Below, piece by piece: positions 21,431-34,300 of a DNA stretch of 64,000 nt. The DNA lies in NCBI GenBank assembly GCA_028564675.1, contig JAOVVO010000190.1:1-64000 (forward strand), written 5' to 3'. The notes below the pieces were generated by a model that worked only from the letters and a program-made list of their open reading frames with translations, made no database searches and was not told where the DNA came from. This DNA is from Onchocerca lupi (Eukaryota > Nematoda > Chromadorea > Rhabditida > Onchocercidae). The number at the start of each line of letters is the position of its first letter. Positions within the stretch are counted from its first letter, which is position 1. The position numbers and the translations under genes are program-made.

Positions 21431-24400
21431 CTAACCTGATTCACTATCTGAGGAATCCGAAGATGACGAGTCTGATGATGAGTCATCTTCACTTGAAGAG
21501 GATTCTGAAGACGATGGTTCACCGCCTTTACCCGTGGTTGTCTGCTCAGCTCGGGCACCGTTTTGTGCTGGAATGAAAATTGAAATCGTTTTTCTAAAAT
21601 GAAAAAAGAGAGAGCCTGATAAATTGTTGAAAAACATGATTTCTAGCAAATTTTAATTGAAATAAAAGACGAACCCACAGTTACAGGAGTAGAAGTGATC
21701 ACTCCACCCAAACCTTTAATTTTCTCTTCCAGTTCTCGTTTCTTAATCTCAACTTCTTTCTGTGACTTCGGTGCTGCAATAATGAAACCATTAATATTGA
21801 AATCCTTATAACTATTAAGATATAACAAAGTGATTTAGATAGAATTAAACATACTGTACGGTTTCCTTGGTTTCTTTTTCAAACAAGCAGCAACAAATGC
21901 TTCTAATTCGCGCAGCGTAGTCGCTTTAAGAGTTTCGAAATCGATTTCAATTTCTTCCGGATTAAAACCCGGAAGCTGTTCTCTTGATTCAATTATACTG
22001 ACAACCTAAAAACGAAATAAAATTGAACCCAAAGAACATAAAATTTAAACTATACTTAATATTTATAGAAGCACGAACATACAGCTATTATGATGTTATT
22101 TCTATACAGACAGATTGGCATAATAAAAACTTACTTCTAAAATGAAATAAACTCTCTCGAAAATTTCACACTAAAAAATAATCCTCACCATGACATTTAT
22201 CAATTCAAAATATTTGACAATACTGAATTGTAAATTAATACCTCAAATTTGCAGTTTACTAAAGACTTACGCTGCTGAGCTTATCACCCGGCAATTTGTT
22301 GATGTCCAGTGAAAGCTGTCTCTTTTCATCATAACTCATTGGTTCTGCAGTGCGTTCATCTTCCGAATCGAAGTCATAATCTTCACGCACCCTCTTTGAT
22401 CCGGATTGCCTCGGTGGAGCATCTGCAACCGATGCACCCGGTTGCGTCATATCTGTCTTTGGCTTGTTCTTGGATCCGGGTTGTCGACCACGCTTACGAG
22501 CTACTGATGCTTGTGCACTTTGTTCCGAAGATTTTTGAGATGTTCCCTGAGGTGGAGCCGATATCGCTGGACGTACACTTGCGGTACTCACATGCACCGA
22601 ATTTTGAACCTGTCTTTGATGAGCAGAAGTCTTGCTTAACGGTGAATTCATTTCCTGCTTCGGTTCTCGCTCCTGAGATGATATCTCTGCAGTAACATTA
22701 TTCGTACGAAGCCCTACAGGCAATCCTGCGGTTTGCTGTTGGAAAGTTCTGGCAGGACGTCCGGGTTTCTTACGTGACACAGAAATAGGACCACTGCTGG
22801 CTGGATATACGGCGGATGGCTTCATCATCGGAGTTGGACTACTGGCAATAAAGGAAAACTGCGTTGAAACCAAAGACTGAAGAGTGCCTACAGTAGATGC
22901 CGAAAGAACTGGAACTGGCAGATGATTTGCTTGAGCTTCTCTTCGTTTCAGCCTACAATAGCATCAAAAATAATCTTACAACAAATTCGTTAACTTTTCC
23001 ACCGTCTCTACTTCCGATGAAGTATTTTCTTTTTCTCACTGTCATTATTTTGTCTAACACAGAATTTTTAAAACCAAAGAAAGTAAAAATTAAACCTCAA
23101 CGACAAGATTTCCTGCGAATGACGCTGAAGCTCGGATATTTTTTCTTGGCATTTGGCAGTTTCAGTTTGCAGTGCGAGTAAAATGAGATCAATATGTTCG
23201 TCACTGTCAATAACACCAGAAGAAACATCTAACGGCACAAGAGGAAGACCAGACACCACTGCATCATCTTTGACTATTGAGGAAGCAGGTGTGACTGCAT
23301 GAGCTGGTGGCGTGACATGAGTCATTGGCGTGGGGACCGTTGCTACCACTAACTGTGCTGTCATTGCTGATGTTGTTCCCTCATCAACTATTGCTGGTTC
23401 CTCAGGCATTTGACGCCATTTGTCTTCGAAATACTTCTGAAAATAATTTATTTATGGTACTAACCAAAGAATCTAATTTCTGAAATCTGAAATTTCTAAT
23501 CAAATAACCTGAAGAGTTCGACCGTGCTGATGGATAGGATCTGATGTGGGATTGTATTTGTAGCAGTTCTCGCAAACCAGAATAACATCGGCCCGTAGCT
23601 CCTCTGGTGTAGCATATTGCTTAGCATCCAACTTCCTCCTTAAAACTACTAACTTCAGCTAAGAACTATTTTATTTGAAACAAATATAACAAAGCATTAA
23701 TCTATTGTACTTAGAACAATGATGAATAAAATGAAACCTTAAAAATAATGTAATGTTTAGAAACTCAATATTCAGAAATTACTTAACCAATCAGTGATAT
23801 TACATATTATCGTGATTTTCATGCGTTAAACTGAATAAAACCAGCAAATGAAACATCTTCAGATTACGCTCAATAACTATAACATTTCAGATAAAAATAA
23901 CTGACAGTCAATTACCTAATCGTCCCAAGATCCATTGGATTCTTCACAATATCATAATAATCTTCCAATTTTAGACCTTCGACGTCCACCGGCTCCAGAA
24001 ATGGCCAAGTAAACGACTTACACTTCTAAACATCCGCTAATTTAGTAAAGTATGCAAAGAATAATCAAGTAAAGGAAATCTATTACATTCTAGTCCTAAT
24101 AATCGAGGAAAAAAAAAGAAAAAAGCTCAGAAAAAAATCTCCAGTAACGTAAAATTTTGTTCATTATTATCAACCATTATTTAAATTTTGTTTTATGCAG
24201 TCTAAATTCTCAGATTCAATAATATGCAATAAAAAAGCACATCCCGCGCTTCTGGAATAGATGCAGACAAAATTCGTTGAAAAAGTGCCATTGCAGACTC
24301 TAACGAACGGTAAGCTCTCCAGTGAAAATAATGCCTTACTTTTTTTTTTTTTTTTTGGAAACATGTACTTCAGTAAAACGCATTTGGTTTTGTATCCCAA

Positions 24401-26705
24401 AAACGCAGCTAATTATTGTTTAATACCTTTGTAAATAATTCATTGACGAGGCGCTGACAAAATTTCATCTGTTCAGTCTGTTTTCCTTTAAAACGTGGCT
24501 TCAACTGATTGTAATCGATGAAGTAATTTGGCTTTTTAGGTGGTCGTCCAGATTCCCGACGAGTTGCAATCTTTGCACTTACAACGTCATCACCAAATGA
24601 TGTTGTTGTATCTGCTTTCCGCTTGACACCTTTCTGAACCTAAAATTGGTTAATTTACAAGTAACACGGAAATCGCCTTACCAAACAATTTATCAAATGA
24701 AATGGTAGATACACTACTGAAACTCAAAAGAGAAAAGTGAGCGAAAACTTCTTCAAAGGCAGTAAAAAAATAACCTTCGATGGAAGAACAGGCTGGACAG
24801 GTGCTTGCGATGACGTTGGATGAACATCATCTACAGCCGCTGATGCAGAAGCATGAATAGCTCCATTCGCTGCAGCATCCAAAATCGATGAGCTGTCGGC
24901 AGCCCCACGTTGTACAGATACAGATGATTCACGGCTCCCTAAAATTGAAACTTACGAATCACTTAGAAATAAAAGAACACAAATTAAAATGGACCAATCA
25001 CAAAAATATAAGAAACAACTCACCTCCTCTGACAACTGCAACACGACCAGTTGATTTCTTCGATTTGCCAGCAGCTCGCTTAGCTGTTGGACGCGGTATC
25101 TCTATTTCCTGAAATAAGAAACTCAAGGATATTAGGGATAGCACAAAGGATGTTATAACAGTATGAAAGAAAAAAGAAAAATATAAAAAAATACAAAACA
25201 TTCACAAACCTGTGGAATACTGCACGTATCGCACAGTGTGAAAGTTTCAAAAATACCTGAGAAGGAAGTAGTTTCATTTTTTCTCTGTACAAATTTTCCA
25301 CATTCTTGCACATGAGTGATACATCGTCCTCATTTTGGTTGAATTTGTAGCAGTTGGAAAAAATGGACTCAAAATCCTGAAAGCTAGCAAGAACAGATCT
25401 AATGAATAATTAAAAAGCCTTACTTCCGGGGGCATCGCTGCGAGTTTGGTGAGAATGTACTGTTCCAGGTTCTTCGCCATCATATAAACCCCATACTCAG
25501 GAGGGTTGTACGTGTAGCAATTGTTGAACATTGTCATAACGTCCTGAACAAAGAGAACCGCGCTTAGCTGCTAGCTATTTCAAGCTTTAAAGTGGCAACA
25601 GTTTTTTATAACAAATATTTTAAGCTGCAACAATTACCATCCACTCCCAAGCAAACAAAACGAATTATACGAAGTAGACCGTATGTATTCCCTTAACATA
25701 CATGAATTCTCTCACTCAGTAATTCGACATCCAAAAAATCCCACAAGTATTTGCATACTGAATATTGAAATGAAAATTAGAATTTTACGAATTTACGAAA
25801 GGATCTACTAATACGTAGCGTGAAGAAACGGAGATTTTAGCGCGTTAAGATTTGAAAACCTAAAGATAAGCAATTCTGCTTTCAAATCTCACTATTAATC
25901 TTCTTCGACTTATATATTCGAGGAATTTTAGCAAAAATTAGAGGAAATGCTGGTTAAATCTCCCGAGTCTTAAAATTCTTTTTTAAGCCGTCCTTATTGC
26001 CAATATTCGGTTAATCGCCAAATAATTGTGCTAATAACCTAAACAATGTTATTGGAACAATATTCTGAGAACGGAAAATAATATACAATGAAAGAAATCG
26101 ATGAGTTCCTTCTTCAACTTTATATTCAGCAGTTTATCTAATACTTGCTAGCGAGAAAGAAATATTCCATACTCACAGCTAAAGTCATAAATTCGAAGAC
26201 TGGCACAGAAAAATTGTCAGGCTAATCCAGAATCCTGAATCTGTAATAAATACAGTAAATGAAAGAAGAGGCCTAAACCTCCCAGTTTCCGTTTCTTTAT
26301 TTGCTATTACTCCACAGCGCAAAGTGCAGTAAGAGAACATTTATGAGAAGCAAACTAAAAAGTATACCATATAATATATATATATATTTATCTATAGTAT
26401 CGCCCCAACGATACAATAGTAGAGAAATTCATCGTTGTGTATTTCCCTCAATATCTAAGATGCCCGATACTACAAGTAGAGAAAAAAAGGAAACAAAAAA
26501 ACCATGCATGTTAAGTGAATAGTAAGTACAGCAAAATTAGTCGTGCGAGTATCAAGACTGCAGAAACCAAAGTACCTTTGATATCACTATAATTGCATGC
26601 AAAACACAACCATTCTACAATTACTCGCACGTCTCTATCATATGTGATAGTGGTTCTGACCTCCGATTCACATCAGTGGCAATAAATGAGGTTTTTCTCG
26701 TATCC

Positions 26706-26756
<51 letters not shown>

Positions 26757-29075
26757 TATTGAAAAATATTCTATATATTAAACAGATTATCATAGAAACT
26801 GTATTTTAAAAACCTTCAAATAACTTATATAATAATGTAGATTCTAGATTTTTCAAATAACTTGGGAAATAATAAACTTTCGAATAAGTTAGATAATAAT
26901 GTAGATTCTGGGGAACACGCTCAAAGCTACGCTAAATGCTTTTCAATCTCGAAATCAAAAATTACAGAGAATCCTCATTTTCTCAATTAATCAATATATT
27001 AACTGTAAAATGAATTAGAGCTGTATGTTATTATTAAAGACTAAGAATGTATAGTTTGAAGAATGAACTTTGTGAGAATGCAGTTCTTTCTGCGCAAGAG
27101 TTCATACGTCCACTCGTAATTTCTTCCTTTTCCATTCAAGAACTAATATACAATACAATATAGCATGCTACCCCGATTTTTAACTCTCAAATATTCATGT
27201 CTAATATGTCCAATGCCACACAACAAACCAAAATTGGTACAGTTCGTATGAAAAAATATTAACATTTCGTGCCTCAAAAATCGCATAAGAACACACGAAA
27301 AGAGAAACGAGATCAAAAAGAATTAATTGAATGTAGACGACAAGATACCTCCACACTTCTAAAATTATAACGGCTACAGTAGTACTGCTGAACAAAAATT
27401 TGTGCTTTTGTATCCACACAAGAATTTGAAAATACATTTTCTCTTTTTCTCACATCAAAAAACATGTCACATATAACACTCTATGAAAGAAAAAAATTAA
27501 ATTCTCTTAGATTCCTTTAAGACCAATGTTTCATAACAAAAAAGCCCAATGCTCCAAGAATTGGAAAAAAAAAAAAAAAAGAAACACGAAAACACAGCTA
27601 GGCTAAAACACTAACAATTTAGGAGTGAACGGAAATGAAGCAGCCCAAAAAGTGATTGATTCAAATGAAATTAATGCCACATAATTTTCGTTTTATTTTT
27701 TGTTTTCAATCGATTTATGAAATATGCTCGCGTTGCGATGTTCTCTTTGCAAATGACTTTTAAACAGCGCTCATCAAATTTAAAAGGCGCTAATTAAAGA
27801 AAATTCGTAACAAAAAAAGTGATGCAAAAATATTTCCCGCTCGTAATCCCTAAAATATTAAAGTAAATATGAGGGAAATAAACGAAATTCATCAACCATT
27901 AACAAATTCACTAGAAAAATAGGTTGGAACCGCAAGAAGGATAAGGATTACTCTTGATATTTGACGTAACTTTATACTTTTCATAATAGACCAGAACATA
28001 AAAAATTATGGAATATAAAACTACAGAGCGGGAAATATTTCCTTATTTAAATGGATGAGAAGGGAAACAAACAGTTGTGTGCACACAATTCAACCCATTC
28101 CAATTTTGTAACCAATTTTCTGATCATTCATTCACCTCCCGTTTTTCTCATAATACATGGAATAGAAAGACAATAAGAGTATGAAAAAACATTTCAGATT
28201 AAAATAATATTCCTTCCCAAGCACTGTTTCCAGCTCAAAAAATAAGAGCCTACTTACTTGCATGCAATCTTTTGCCGAGTAGTAGTAACAATTGCGCAAG
28301 CGTTTTTCGATGGTATTCATGTCCATTGGACGCTTGATCACCTTGTGATAATCCTTCAAAAATTTAAACAATTATCACTAGCTCCCGTTATATCTCAGAA
28401 ATATTTGGGTCCTGGTCCTCTCAATTTATCAAATAAACTCAGAAACCGATAGTTTATTGCATTTACAAAAAATTTACATAAATCACAAAAAAAAGTACCG
28501 GTAGACCCAGACGTACAGCATCTACAGGTTTCATAAATGGCCAGGCGTGCTTATGACGCATTGCTGGTTTTAGAACTTCCTTTAACATGAATTCCAACTG
28601 ATTTGTGTGCCGTGTAGGCTTACCAGGCGGTGGGATTACGCGCGGCTGTACCACTCCGTTAATTGCTTCCTGTAAAATTTGAATGCTTGAGAGAATAAAG
28701 GAGACCAATGTGACCCGAATGAGATTTACTCAACAAACAACCAGAATCTATACTTACCAATTAAAAAGAATGCATACGAATCAAATCAAACAAAAAATGA
28801 ACCTGCCGCGGGGATTCCCAGCCATTTGTTGATGGCACAGCTGAACCAACATCAGCAGCACTATCTTCATTATCTCCATCATCCACATGCTGTTCTGATG
28901 AGGCTTCTTCTCCATTTTGCGACTCCTCAATCTTAATGTTTTCTGCATCCATCATCGATACCTTCTCATCCGATGCGGATGGATTTTCTGCTGCTCCCAA
29001 ACTGCTACCGCTAGTTGTTACTGGCTCATTACTGTTGCTATTCGCATTTGAGGTTGAAGCCGCAGAAACAGACAT
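21431..29075 (-). CDS. bet-1: BET family double-bromodomain protein (BRD2/3/4 type)
   Basis: Minus-strand exons: 29075-28803, 28669-28499, 28353-28258, then either 25543-25424 or 25376-25257, then 25108-25024, 24938-24775, 24639-24427, 24025-23916, 23638-23509, 23436-23096, 22952-22271, 22005-21855, 21773-21675, 21567-21431. All phases agree, giving 923 residues with one bromodomain-1 alternative. Bromodomain 1 (about 105-220) has the WPF shelf and NCYxxN acetyl-lysine Asn. Bromodomain 2 (about 350-460) has WPFLEPVDV, NPMDLGTI and NCYKYN. Exon 12 carries a KKPGRPART AT-hook and a second basic RKRGRQPGSK stretch. The ET domain (LPGDKLSSVVSIIESRE to KKKPRKPY, about 780-845) and a Ser/Asp/Glu-rich tail follow. 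BET proteins read acetylated histone H4 in the nucleus and regulate transcription. The ATG directly follows a TTTACAG acceptor, so trans-splicing or an upstream untranslated exon is likely. Confidence 0.95.
25257..25376 (-). other. Second version of the bromodomain-1 alternative exon
   Basis: A phase-0 exon of exactly 40 codons, from DFESIFSNCYKFNQNEDDVS to LLPSQ, with CTTTCAG acceptor and GTATTT donor. It is homologous to, and the same length as, the exon at 25424-25543. It keeps the NCYxxN motif but differs through the BC loop (QNEDD versus PPEYG). Canonical BET BD1 reads NKPGDD here, so this copy is nearer to the canonical loop charge. Confidence 0.85.
25424..25543 (-). other. First version of the bromodomain-1 alternative exon
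   Basis: A phase-0 exon of 40 codons, from DVMTMFNNCYTYNPPEYGVY to AAMPPE, with TTGTTCAG acceptor and GTAAGG donor. It encodes the end of helix B, the BC loop with the acetyl-lysine Asn, and helix C of bromodomain 1. Only 47 bases separate it from the next exon on the minus strand. That is very tight for both to be included, which favours mutual exclusion. Confidence 0.85.
25544..28257. other. Large BET intron 3
   Basis: This 2.7 kb intron precedes the duplicated bromodomain exons. It holds the 48-base A run at 26707-26754 and a second short A run near 27567. No credible gene is present; the open frames at 26301-26522 and 27201-27437 have no domain or splice context. Confidence 0.6.
26540..26754 (+). 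mobile_element. Possible retroposed 3' end: AATAAA followed by a 48-base A tract
   Basis: On the plus strand, an AATAAA at 26681-26686 is followed 20 bases later by 48 consecutive A residues (26707-26754), the arrangement of a polyadenylated transcript inserted in the genome. The upstream 150 bases contain an inverted 10-mer, CGTGCGAGTA near 26541 and TACTCGCACG near 26622. The left boundary and the source transcript are not identified, and no target-site duplication is obvious. It could instead be a simple microsatellite expansion. Confidence 0.4.
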
Positions 29076-31301
29076 CTGTAAATTCCTCAAACAATAATGC
29101 AACACATATCTCCGTAAGAAATTCTAAAGAAATCAGTTTAAGAAAACATCAACAGCAGGGGAAGAAATATACTGATATAATCTCTGATTTGAAACCCATC
29201 CATCCTACATTTCATGCCTTCACATCCAGCCTTATTTTCAACACTGATCCAAGCCTATGAGACTTTCAATATTCTATATCCTACATAATTTGCTCTGCAA
29301 CTATAAGGCGCAAATTATGCACTCCACAACCACGTGCGCACCTCTGTTACACTACGGAAGACACAGCCGCGTTAATTTATTCCGAAACTGCATCAAACAA
29401 CATTCGAATGATGCAAATGTACAATATAAAATCGTATTACAAGCTGGCTTTTCAGTAACACACATGCTTCACGTTACAGAGAACACAACCACAGAATATT
29501 CTCCCGGTAATTCCAAGTGCAACATGTCTCAAAAACTACGTCACTTTTTATGCATGAATCACACGGAAAAAATTAAAAAGAGATAAAAGAATTCGAGCAT
29601 GGCCTTCCAAAAAGTCACTAATCTAGCTTAAAGTACGTATGTCACGTAAAACGTGCGACAAATCTTCCATATGTATTATCCTTCTCAGCACACTATACCA
29701 TATCGATTGATATGGGATGCTATCGACACGTCAGCACGTCAAGCGTGCGCACGCACGCAGCTCTTTGGCTTTCGCGACGCACTTGCCTGCACCCCACATA
29801 CAGATAGGCCAAAAGATGCATAAGAAGACTAGCAAGGAGCTGAATAAAACAACAAACGACGAGGAGAGACGCAGAGAAAGAGAGACGAGAGACGAGACGC
29901 AAAGCTATTACAATGACAGTCGGACGCGCCGCAAACTATGGTAGATGGTGCGTCTAGCAACAACGTATAGCAACCGATCGATCGATATCTAGCGATTTCG
30001 GGGACCGTCTCATAAAAATAATGTATACGCTGATAAAATAAATGAAAAAAAAAAAAAACGACAACTTTGTTTGTCGTTAGATTCAACGAATTTCGACTTA
30101 ATTTCACTAAACTATGCATGAAAATATATGAAAAATAAACTCTTGTCGGGATGTGATGATTTGCGTTGCAAGATCGGTCGCCTAGCGCACATAAATCGCA
30201 GGAAAATCGATAATCAGGTAAGAATGTGACATAACGTATAATTGAAGTAAATAAGAGACATAAATTAGATAAAAATATGCCAAATTATGACAAAACTCAC
30301 GAAAAAATGCGCTAAAAGACGGTAAAAGTATGCGCACAAACGCGCGACCAACAAGAGAGCAGCCGACCCGATCAGCGACCCAACTGACAATGACTAACCC
30401 AACCGCCCAGCTCACCAGCCTTGTACCACTCTAATCTGATTGGTTGTTGCCATAGCAACCGAACAATATTCAGTTTTGCTATAAGCAGTGCTAAGATGTT
30501 ATGTTGCGCGCTTTTGAATTATGGGAATTGACCTTTTACCTCGATGAAGCGGGGGAGGAAATTCTTGATATTTTCGAAGGGTTCGCAAACATTAACAATC
30601 TGGCTAGCGATAATTCTTTTTACTTTACAACTTGAAGATGAGGAAGAATTTTCATCCAGATTAGGCTAAATTATGATAATATTTTGATTTCGTTCCAGCA
30701 ATTTACATATCTTTCTTTATTCTTCTGGCCTCTGCGTGAATTTAGATATTCACCTCGAAGCCTTCATGATTTAAGGAGCAGAAAAGTTTAAAATTTGATT
30801 CAATCATAAACGAATGTTCCTTTGAATTGCATATAAAAACTTTTTTAAGGCCTAGAATAGACTGGATTTGAAGTTCCGATGGTACAGTTCCATCTTCTTT
30901 TTTTACCATTATTTTCCGTAACCAATTATCCTTCATACATGTGATCACACTATTTCATGGTTGATTTTTCATATCTCAATTATGAAAGGGAGATGAGAAG
31001 ACGCGATTTTCATGGCGACCTATCATAGTAATATACAAGGTATACAGGCCACAATGATGGCGCTAGTTCTAAGTTGTTGGATGAGAGTACGAGGATGGAA
31101 GTGATGGTTTTGTGTTTAACTTTATTTATTCGTTGTGTTGTACTTCCTGCTTTCTGTGCTCTGAATTTATTATTATTTCATTAATTGGATTTGACATACG
31201 TGTGAACTTTTAAATCTGATTTCGAAAGAAGTTGAAGCTGATTTCGAAATTTCTGTGCCGTTTCTTACATTTTTTGGAATAATAATATTATTTCTGGAAG
31301 G
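29076..31301. promoter_or_regulatory. Divergent upstream region shared by BET and ruvb-2
   Basis: This 2.2 kb separates two divergent housekeeping genes. From about 29690 to 30480 it is clearly richer in G+C and CpG than the rest of the window (for example GTGCGCACGCACG near 29746). It has a GA-rich tract at 29858-29900, a CCATATC-GATT-GATATGG palindrome at 29698-29715 and an 8-bp hairpin at 30057-30078. A CCAAT box on the minus strand (ATTGG, 30439-30443) lies next to an X-box. Open frames here (29257-29586, 29717-29944, 29829-30415) have no recognised domain and probably reflect base composition. Confidence 0.65.
30446..30459. promoter_or_regulatory. X-box, RFX/DAF-19-type binding site
   Basis: GTTGCCATAGCAAC is a perfect match to the palindromic X-box consensus (GTHNYY AT RRNAAC) bound by RFX factors, DAF-19 in nematodes. 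A CCAAT element (TGATTGG) ends 3 bases upstream. It sits 842 bases before the ruvb-2 ATG and 1,371 bases before the BET ATG, at the GC-rich core of the divergent region. Binding itself is inferred from sequence. Confidence 0.75.
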
Positions 31302-34300
31302 ATGGCTACGGTGGATAACGTGCTGGTACGTGATGTATTGAAGATGGAACGGATCGGGGCACATTCACATATTCGTGGCCTCGGATTATCTGCAAATTTG
31401 GAACCGGAACGAGTCTCTGAAGGTATGGTCGGTCAAATGGAGGCGCGAAGAGCTGCTGGAATCATCGTAAAAATGATTCAGGTATTTAATACTGTTTATC
31501 TCATGCAAATTTTTATATCTTAGTTGTGTTGTGTAAGTATCGTCATATAGGATTGAAAAAGGTTAATGTCGCATTCATTTATTGGGAAGAATCATTTTTC
31601 TTTTCTAGAATTAATTAGCTGGCTAATATTTATATATCTTCAGTCTGTGGATCAGTAATCTTCATAATGATCATATTGACACCTTTTTTCCAGCTGTAAT
31701 TTGCTATAAAAGTAGATAAGAGTGATAAGAGTCGATAATTAATGCCTCTGGTAATTGAACTGTTTTGCATTGTTTGATTTGTGAAAATTTAACAAGATAG
31801 TTGCTTTAGTAGTAATTTACTTAAATATGGTAACTAAACTGATTGCCTTTAGGATGGTAAAATCTCAGGTCGAGCGGTATTACTGACGGGTGAACCAGGT
31901 ACCGGAAAAACGGCTATCGCGATGGGCTTATCGCAAGCTCTCGGTGAAGATACGCCATTTGTATCAATTACCGCTTCTGAGGTTTTCTCAATGGAAATGA
32001 GCAAAACTGAGGCATTGATGCAGGCTTTTCGAAAGGCTATAGGTGTCCGAATCAAGGAAGAAACTGAAGTATATATTTTATTGTCAAGACATAAATAAAT
32101 GATTATCTTTTATTCCTCTATTTCTATTTTTCATAGTTTACTCAAGATTTACATTACTTATACACAGTGCGGTTCAGGAATCTTAATTAAATACTATTAG
32201 CAATGTGGGAATAGTTTCATTTTTTATAGTATTTTATCTTTACTATCTCAGACTTTATTTTAGGTATTAGAAGGTGAAGTTGTAAGCATTGAAATCGATC
32301 GACCAGCAACTGGTGGTGGTGCAAAAGTGGGAAGGCTTACAATGAAGACAACCGATATGGAAACAATTTATGATCTTGGCAATAAGATGATTGAAGCATG
32401 TATAAAGCAGAGAATCGCGACTGGTGACGTAGTGCAAATTGATAAGGCATCAGGTTCTGCTAAAATTCCACTTATGTTAGGGAAATGCTTCACTAGCAGA
32501 GGTGAAAATTACAAATTACTGAGTTATATGTAGAGAATCACACGGCTGTATCAAAAAAGTTGAGGGTATGCATATTGGATGGGATAAGTCTTGACTAGGA
32601 ATGTTAAATCTGGTTGTTTGTAATTTGAATTGTAGATTGGTTGGATTGGAGATTGCTTCTTCTTGCTATTGATTCGGCTTGGTCAGTAATAGGCTTTATT
32701 AAGTAAATGAATAATACACGGTAAAAATCAAAAAGTACCAATAGCCGTTTAAATACGTACTATACCTTTGCTATCCTTTGTAACTATCGTTCCTTTTTCG
32801 CTGCATCTTTGCGGATGCTCCTGTTGATTTATCGCTCGTGTCGATCTGAACTGCACTTCTCCAAAATCCTGACCTCCTAAATCTATTCGGGGCTCCTCCC
32901 CCTTATCTGATCTCCAACATTTCACCTCATGATTGATCGATTTCACATTGTTTATCTGAATGAAATCTGTGAATCGAAGCGTTTTGTAAATATTTTTATC
33001 GTCCCTTTGAAGCTATGTCGTGGCACTTGACCTTCAGTTATTATGATTGCAACCTTTGACTTGGTCAATATCTTCCCGCTATTTGACCATTAAACATTCA
33101 TATCTATGTACAACTAATTACATTTTTCGAATTTCGTCGGCAAGGAAAAATCAATTTTAAAAATGAAAATTTCGAATAACTTATTTTAAATTTGTTTTCA
33201 TTTCATTGATATTCTTTTCAAAACACTGAGAAGATATTCTAATGAATTCTTTTGATATTTTAACCTTATCCAACAAAATTAACTTTCGCGTCTTGAAGAT
33301 TTATGAAAATGCTGGTAATGTAACATATATTGCAGGTCGTATAACAAAGATTGGTAAATCATTTTCACGTACTTACGATTACGATGCAGTTGGTCCACAA
33401 ACGAAATCTGTACGATGTCCTGATGGTGAAATCCAAAAACGTAAAGAAACTATTCACACAGTATGTTCATGACTAATATTTTTTATATTGGATTTGATTC
33501 TGCAAGTTATATCTGTAATAGTTTCTTCATATTATTTTTGTAGTCTTCCCATAATTGCAGTTCATTTTAAATTTCATTTATCAAAGTCTTAATATTTTTT
33601 GAACGATGAAATCCAGAATGCCATAAAATTTTTCTGTTATTTATTGACTCGCATATCTGGTAAAATTTCTGGTTCTAGTTTGCGAAGTATTTTTTATTTG
33701 CGAATGTAAAGTTATTTTAATGTGTGGTCTTTTTCAGATTGCCCTACATGAAATTGATGTGATAAATTCCCGAACGCAAGGCTTCTTAGCCTTATTTTCA
33801 GGAGATACCGGAGAAATAAAAAATGAAGTGAGGGAACAAATTAACAAAAAGGTTAAAAAAAATTGAATTTTGAATTAAATTGTTGGTCATATAAGAATTC
33901 ATTCTCTTTTAAATCATTAGCTTAATTGTAGATTTTTTTTTCTTTACAGTAACTTTAGGTTTGTAATATTGAGAAATCTTGAATTCTAATATTTTCTGGA
34001 TTTATTTTTCCAACCAGCTCTTTGAGGATTGTTCTTTATGTGTTACTAGTTACAGTGCAATAACCTTTAAATAGTCGCTTAACTATACATGTAACTTAAA
34101 CTTTAGAATCGTTCATATTTAGGTGGTTGAATGGCGTGAAGAAAATAAAGCAGATGTTGTTCCAGGTGTACTCTTTATTGATGAGGTACACATGCTAGAT
34201 TTGGAATGCTTTTCGTTCCTGAATAGGGCCATTGAATCAGATCTTTCTCCTATTCTTGTAATAGCTACCAATAAGGGACATGAATACATCCGTGGAACAC

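Noticed and set aside
22309..22695. 128-codon plus-strand frame
   Set aside because: Antisense shadow of the large BET exon 22271-22952.
29257..29586. 109-codon plus-strand frame in the BET/ruvb-2 spacer
   Set aside because: His/Thr/Asn-rich with no domain; likely favoured by the local GC-richer promoter composition.
32749..32946. Minus-strand 65-codon frame in a ruvb-2 intron
   Set aside because: No conserved motif and no flanking exons; may be chance in a GC-richer patch.
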